From: JBBQWR01 sp038210495
GTDB lineage: Bacteria; Planctomycetota; Planctomycetia; Pirellulales; DATAWG01
Assembly (NCBI GenBank): GCA_038210495.1
Contig: JBBQWR010000006.1
Coordinates: 87,889-151,888, forward strand
DNA: 64,000 nt
Direction of reading: 5' to 3'
Shown in pieces: positions 61,317 to 64,000 of the stretch; position 1 is the first letter of the stretch, and the number at the start of each line of letters is the position of its first letter. A program made the translations under genes and the position numbers. The notes beneath the pieces were generated by a model, which was not told where the DNA came from, ran no database searches, and saw only the letters and a program-made list of their open reading frames with translations.

Positions 61317-62897
61317 CTACGGGCATTTCCGCGCGAGCTCATACGTCCGTTGGCTGGCGCCGTTGTGCCCCGCGTTCTTCAGCGCGATCTGATAAAGCTC
61401 CTGCCCGCTCGGCGTCGGATACTCACCGGTGAGGCAGGCCTGGCAAAGCTGATCGCTATCGAAACCGACGGCCCGCGAAAGAGAATCGATCGGCAGGTAC
61501 CGAAGCGAATCGGCGCCGAGCGTAGCCGCCATCTCGGCCTGGACTTCGTCCGTCAGATCGCCCCCTCGCAAAAATTTCGGCGCGAACAGCTCGTCGATCG
61601 TCGACATGTCGATGCCATAAAAGCAAGGCGCCACAATCGGCGGACATGCGATCCGCACGTGAATTTCCTTCGCCCGGCCCATGTCGCGAATCCGATTGAT
61701 GAGCACCTTCATCGTCGTCGAGCGGACGATCGAGTCCTCGACGAGCAGGACCTTCTTGCCTTCAAGCACCTCGCGGAGCGGCGTGTACTTCGTCTCGGCC
61801 TTCTCCTTGCGATTGCTGCCCCCTTCGATAAACGTCCGGCCGGCGTAGCGATTGCGGATCAGCCCTTCGAGCGACGGGACCTTGAGCTTATAGGCCATCG
61901 CGTCGGCGGCCGCCTTGCTCGTGTCGGGCACCGGCACGACGATCGTGTCGGCGTCGATCGGCAAAGTCTCCAGCCGGGCCATCTCCTCCCCGAGCCGCTT
62001 GCGCGACAGGTACACGCTCCGGCCGTCCATCGTGCTCGCCACATTGGCGAAATAAATCCACTCGAAGAAGCAATGGGCCCGCCGCGGGCTGCGGGCAAAC
62101 GTATGCATCTCCATCCGCCCTTCGGTGATCACCGCCGCCTGACCCGGCAGCATGGATTTGATGCTCTCGGCCGCGAACCCCAGATTCAACAGCGCCACGC
62201 TCTCGCTGGCCGCCGCGAACAACGCGCCCTCCTTCGCATAGCAAAGCGGGCGAATCCCGAGCGGATCGCGGGCGACGACCATGTCCCCCAGCGCATTCAA
62301 GAACACCAGATTGTACGCCCCGTCGAATCGCCGGCTGATATTGCGAAACACCTCGACCAGCGTCGGCGTTCGATCGCCGGACAGTTCGCGGCTGATCTGG
62401 TGCATGATGATTTCGGTGTCGTTGTCGCGCGATAGGTGATTGTCGTTGTCGGCCAGCAATTGGTCGCGCAGCTCGACGTAGTTGGCCAACTGGCCGTTGA
62501 AGCCGAAGCTGAACCATTTGTGCTTCTGCAGATGGTGCCGCTCGAACGGCTGCGCGTAGCTGCGATCGTCGGCGCCGCAGGTCGCGTAGCGGACATGGCC
62601 GATCGCTGCCCGGCCGGCGTATTCCTTCATCAGGCTCTCGAACTTGCCCCGATGGCCCATCCGAAATACCTCGCTAACGCTGCCGACTTCTTTATAAGTG
62701 TCGATCAGTTGGTTGCGATCGGGATTGAACGTCGTCATCCCTGCGGAGAGTTGCCCTCGGTTTTGGATGTCGAGCAGCATCCGCGGCAGCAGCCGAGACA
62801 CTTCCTCGATTCCTTGCACGGGGCACAAGGGGCTCGTTTCGTGCCCCGGCAGGTGATAAACGGCCGCGACCCCACATTCGTGATGAAGTTCAGCCAT
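61317..62897 (-). CDS. purF: Amidophosphoribosyltransferase PurF
   Basis: 526 residues. The propeptide MAELHHE precedes the catalytic N-terminal cysteine (CGVAAVYH, Cys8), so it is processed like class I PurF. Glutamine-amidotransferase blocks follow: NRGQLSAGMTTF, GHVRYATCGADD, FGFNGQLANYVELRDQL, LCYAKEGALFAAASESVALL. The C-terminal PRPP site is VLLVEDSIVRSTTMKVLINR. It makes 5-phosphoribosylamine, the first step of purine synthesis. The usual QHRGQES is QNRGQLS here, and the N-terminal insert (about residues 16-45) is longer than in E. coli. Cytoplasmic enzyme, convergent with the methyltransferase. Confidence 0.95.
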   Translation of the reverse strand: MAELHHECGVAAVYHLPGHETSPLCPVQGIEEVSRLLPRMLLDIQNRGQLSAGMTTFNPDRNQLIDTYKEVGSVSEVFRMGHRGKFESLMKEYAGRAAIGHVRYATCGADDRSYAQPFERHHLQKHKWFSFGFNGQLANYVELRDQLLADNDNHLSRDNDTEIIMHQISRELSGDRTPTLVEVFRNISRRFDGAYNLVFLNALGDMVVARDPLGIRPLCYAKEGALFAAASESVALLNLGFAAESIKSMLPGQAAVITEGRMEMHTFARSPRRAHCFFEWIYFANVASTMDGRSVYLSRKRLGEEMARLETLPIDADTIVVPVPDTSKAAADAMAYKLKVPSLEGLIRNRYAGRTFIEGGSNRKEKAETKYTPLREVLEGKKVLLVEDSIVRSTTMKVLINRIRDMGRAKEIHVRIACPPIVAPCFYGIDMSTIDELFAPKFLRGGDLTDEVQAEMAATLGADSLRYLPIDSLSRAVGFDSDQLCQACLTGEYPTPSGQELYQIALKNAGHNGASQRTYELARKCP

Positions 62898-63039
62898 CGC
62901 TTCGATTCCGGCCGATTAGAGCCAGCCCCGGTAGGACGAAAAAAAAGGCCGCCGGCCAGACGCCACAAGCCCGGCGAGCGACCACAAGGTATTTTACGCC
63001 CTTAACGGAAATTTCACAAACGCAACGGGTCTTGAGCCG

Positions 63040-63113
63040 GTAGGTCAGGCGCCCCGTGCCTGACAGTTCGTGCAAACGCGGCGCGCATGTCAGGCACAGA
63101 GTGCCTGACCTAC
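63040..63113. repeat. Inverted repeat family B copy 3
   Basis: Left arm 63040-63064 (GTAGGTCAGGCGCCCCGTGC...) and right arm 63089-63113 are 25-base reverse complements with a few mismatches, 24 bases apart. It lies upstream of purF. Confidence 0.85.
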
Positions 63114-63145
63114 ACCGGCTTACTTCGTGCGCGGCTCTATTCCAT

Positions 63146-63202
63146 GACGGTCACTTGGTCAAGCCGACGGATTTCGGCAAGGTGCTGAAAATCTTGTGGT
63201 GA
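63146..63202 (+). pseudogene. Response-regulator receiver domain end remnant
   Basis: In the frame ending at TGA 63200-63202 the sequence reads DGHLVKPTDFGKVLKILW, the last strand, conserved Lys-Pro and final helix of a CheY-like receiver domain. Upstream the frame has no receiver Asp or start. It looks like the tail of a lost response regulator or hybrid kinase gene, cut by the family B repeat. Confidence 0.5.
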
Positions 63203-63364
63203 TTGAATCCCGCTTCCAGCGAGATCCCTAGTGGTCGTAGAGAAGCCGGTGACCCCCGTTTTGCCAGCTTTCGAAGATTTGGCGCGGCGGCTGTTGGCCG
63301 TCGGGCGGCTCGCGGCAAGGCAGCCGACGCGCGAGGCGATGTCGTAGGTCTGCGGGGGGCGGAC

Positions 63365-63520
63365 CTAGTGAAATACGCTGCCCGTCATCGTGTCGATTTT
63401 CGTGCCCGGCGTTTGGCTGTTGACTGGCTGGTAGCGACCGACCTGGGCGTGCCATATGATCGCCGCAGCGATGATAATGGAGGCGATGATCATGCAGACG
63501 CCGTTGAATTTATTTTCCAT
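63365..63520 (-). CDS. Small single-helix membrane protein
   Basis: 51 residues (MENKFNGVCMIIASIIIAAA then IIWHAQVGRYQP...), from ATG 63520 to TAG 63365. One hydrophobic helix near the N-terminus with a short cytoplasmic start and a polar tail ending KIDTMTGSVFH. No family known. It is placed upstream of the glycine-zipper protein gene's end by 40 bases, both on the minus strand, with their order as a possible pair. Confidence 0.6.
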   Translation of the reverse strand: MENKFNGVCMIIASIIIAAAIIWHAQVGRYQPVNSQTPGTKIDTMTGSVFH

Positions 63521-63560
63521 TTGGCAGTGTCCTAGGATTGGGATGGTCGGCGGAAAACCG

Positions 63561-63770
63561 CTAGTGTGTCGATCGCCTACTGATTGCCTGAACGATTGCC
63601 GCTGTCGAACCGATCACTGAGCCAGCGACTGCCCCAGCACCGCCTCCGACGATAATTCCCATACCATCGAGCATTTCCACGACGCCCGATGCATGACCCA
63701 TGACCGCCAGCAAGCGACCCACGATAACTCCGACTATTAGACCGAAAACCGATCCCAAAAAAGGCAGCAT
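63561..63770 (-). CDS. Small glycine-zipper membrane protein
   Basis: 69 residues from the ATG at 63770, with GGAGGT ten bases upstream; an upstream ATG at 63842 lacks this. Two hydrophobic helices with Gly/Ala zipper spacing (LGSVFGLIVGVIVGRLLAVM and IIVGGGAGAVAGSVIGSTAA). Function is unknown. Such proteins often sit in the envelope. Confidence 0.7.
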   Translation of the reverse strand: MLPFLGSVFGLIVGVIVGRLLAVMGHASGVVEMLDGMGIIVGGGAGAVAGSVIGSTAAIVQAISRRSTH

Positions 63771-63869
63771 GGCCGTACCTCCGCGAAGAGAAATTGCGTC
63801 GGGATGCAGGCCCGTATTATAGCAGCGCATGAAAAGCTTCATCCATCGTCTTCTTATCGCCAGGGCCTT

Positions 63870-64000
63870 TCATTTTTTGGATTTGCCTAGTATGGCCAAG
63901 AGGCGGGAGAGGTTCCAACTGTACGCGCGTAAGCCGGCGGCGATGTTTGTATGGCCGTGAAGCCTGAGCAGCGCCAGCGTCGCGTTGCGTAAGGCGGCGA
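63870..64000 (-). mobile_element. Transposase C-terminal end, cut by window edge
   Basis: On the minus strand the frame enters at the right edge and reads AALRNATLALLRLHGHTNIA then AGLRAYSWNLSRLLAILGKS, ending at TGA 63870-63872. The pattern (F/L)RN-x(5)-LR...G-(H/Y)TNIA-x-(A/G)LR-x(6)-R-x-L is the C-terminal end of transposases of the ISAs1/IS4-like group. The left terminal repeat of the element should lie between 63770 and 63870, but I could not fix it. The rest lies beyond the edge. Confidence 0.6.

Noticed and set aside
60453..62435. 660-codon plus-strand frame across the methyltransferase and purF
   Set aside because: It is a shadow of two well-supported genes; composition is Arg-rich low-complexity without domains.

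Overview
The window looks like a chromosomal stretch of a GC-rich planctomycete, probably of the Pirellulales type. The evidence is the combination of DUF1559 proteins (one with a type IV pilin-like N-terminus), PEP-CTERM surface proteins, a Tat-exported Gfo/Idh/MocA oxidoreductase next to a DUF1080 protein, and many long exported proteins without a known family. This assignment is inferred from gene families only, because no rRNA is present.

Layout. 1-2.4 kb (minus): glycolate oxidase subunits GlcE (cut by the edge) and GlcD, and a small antitoxin-like protein. 2.5-9.2 kb (plus): a DUF1559 lipoprotein, the Gfo/Idh plus DUF1080 pair, a HEPN protein abutting a BolA-like small protein, and the ABC-F protein EttA. 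9.3-13.1 kb: a DUF155/RMD1-like membrane protein, an alpha/beta hydrolase and a beta-lactamase-fold serine hydrolase, separated by palindromic repeats. 13.7-19.9 kb: a YHS-like protein, an RND efflux adaptor and permease (the permease is frameshifted), and a two-helix potassium-channel-like protein. 20-24.6 kb is a worn region with a SulP permease remnant, a frameshifted PEP-CTERM protein, a CBS-HEPN fusion, an NrfA remnant and a frameshifted exported protein. 

24.6-37.9 kb is mostly housekeeping: tRNA-Lys, fabI, a NUDIX hydrolase, rpmF-fabD-fabG, 6-phosphogluconolactonase, class I aldolase, the cobalamin enzyme CobL, a BshB1-like deacetylase, threonine dehydrogenase overlapping rsmA, and ribBA. 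38-45.5 kb holds planctomycete exported proteins, a DUF433/PIN-like toxin-antitoxin pair and a DUF4432 epimerase-like protein. 45.5-48.4 kb is a small accessory segment with an integrase-like remnant and two convergent AlbA_2 (Schlafen-type) proteins, ending at tRNA-Gln. 48.7-56.7 kb has CstA, an M28 peptidase, maltokinase with GlgE (alpha-glucan synthesis through maltose 1-phosphate) and HicAB. 57-64 kb opens with a cobalamin riboswitch in front of a pilin-like DUF1559 protein and a PEP-CTERM/autotransporter-repeat protein, then a methyltransferase, purF, small membrane proteins and a transposase end.

The most unusual signals are the B12 riboswitch placed in front of surface-protein genes instead of B12 genes, the CBS-HEPN fusion, the HEPN/BolA-like gene pair, an RND permease with about 100 extra residues holding two extra hydrophobic segments, and three families of dispersed inverted repeats. 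Repeat copies supply the stop codons of three genes and the start codon of one. Four frameshifted or truncated genes cluster between 16.8 and 24.6 kb, which suggests either real decay or local sequence errors.
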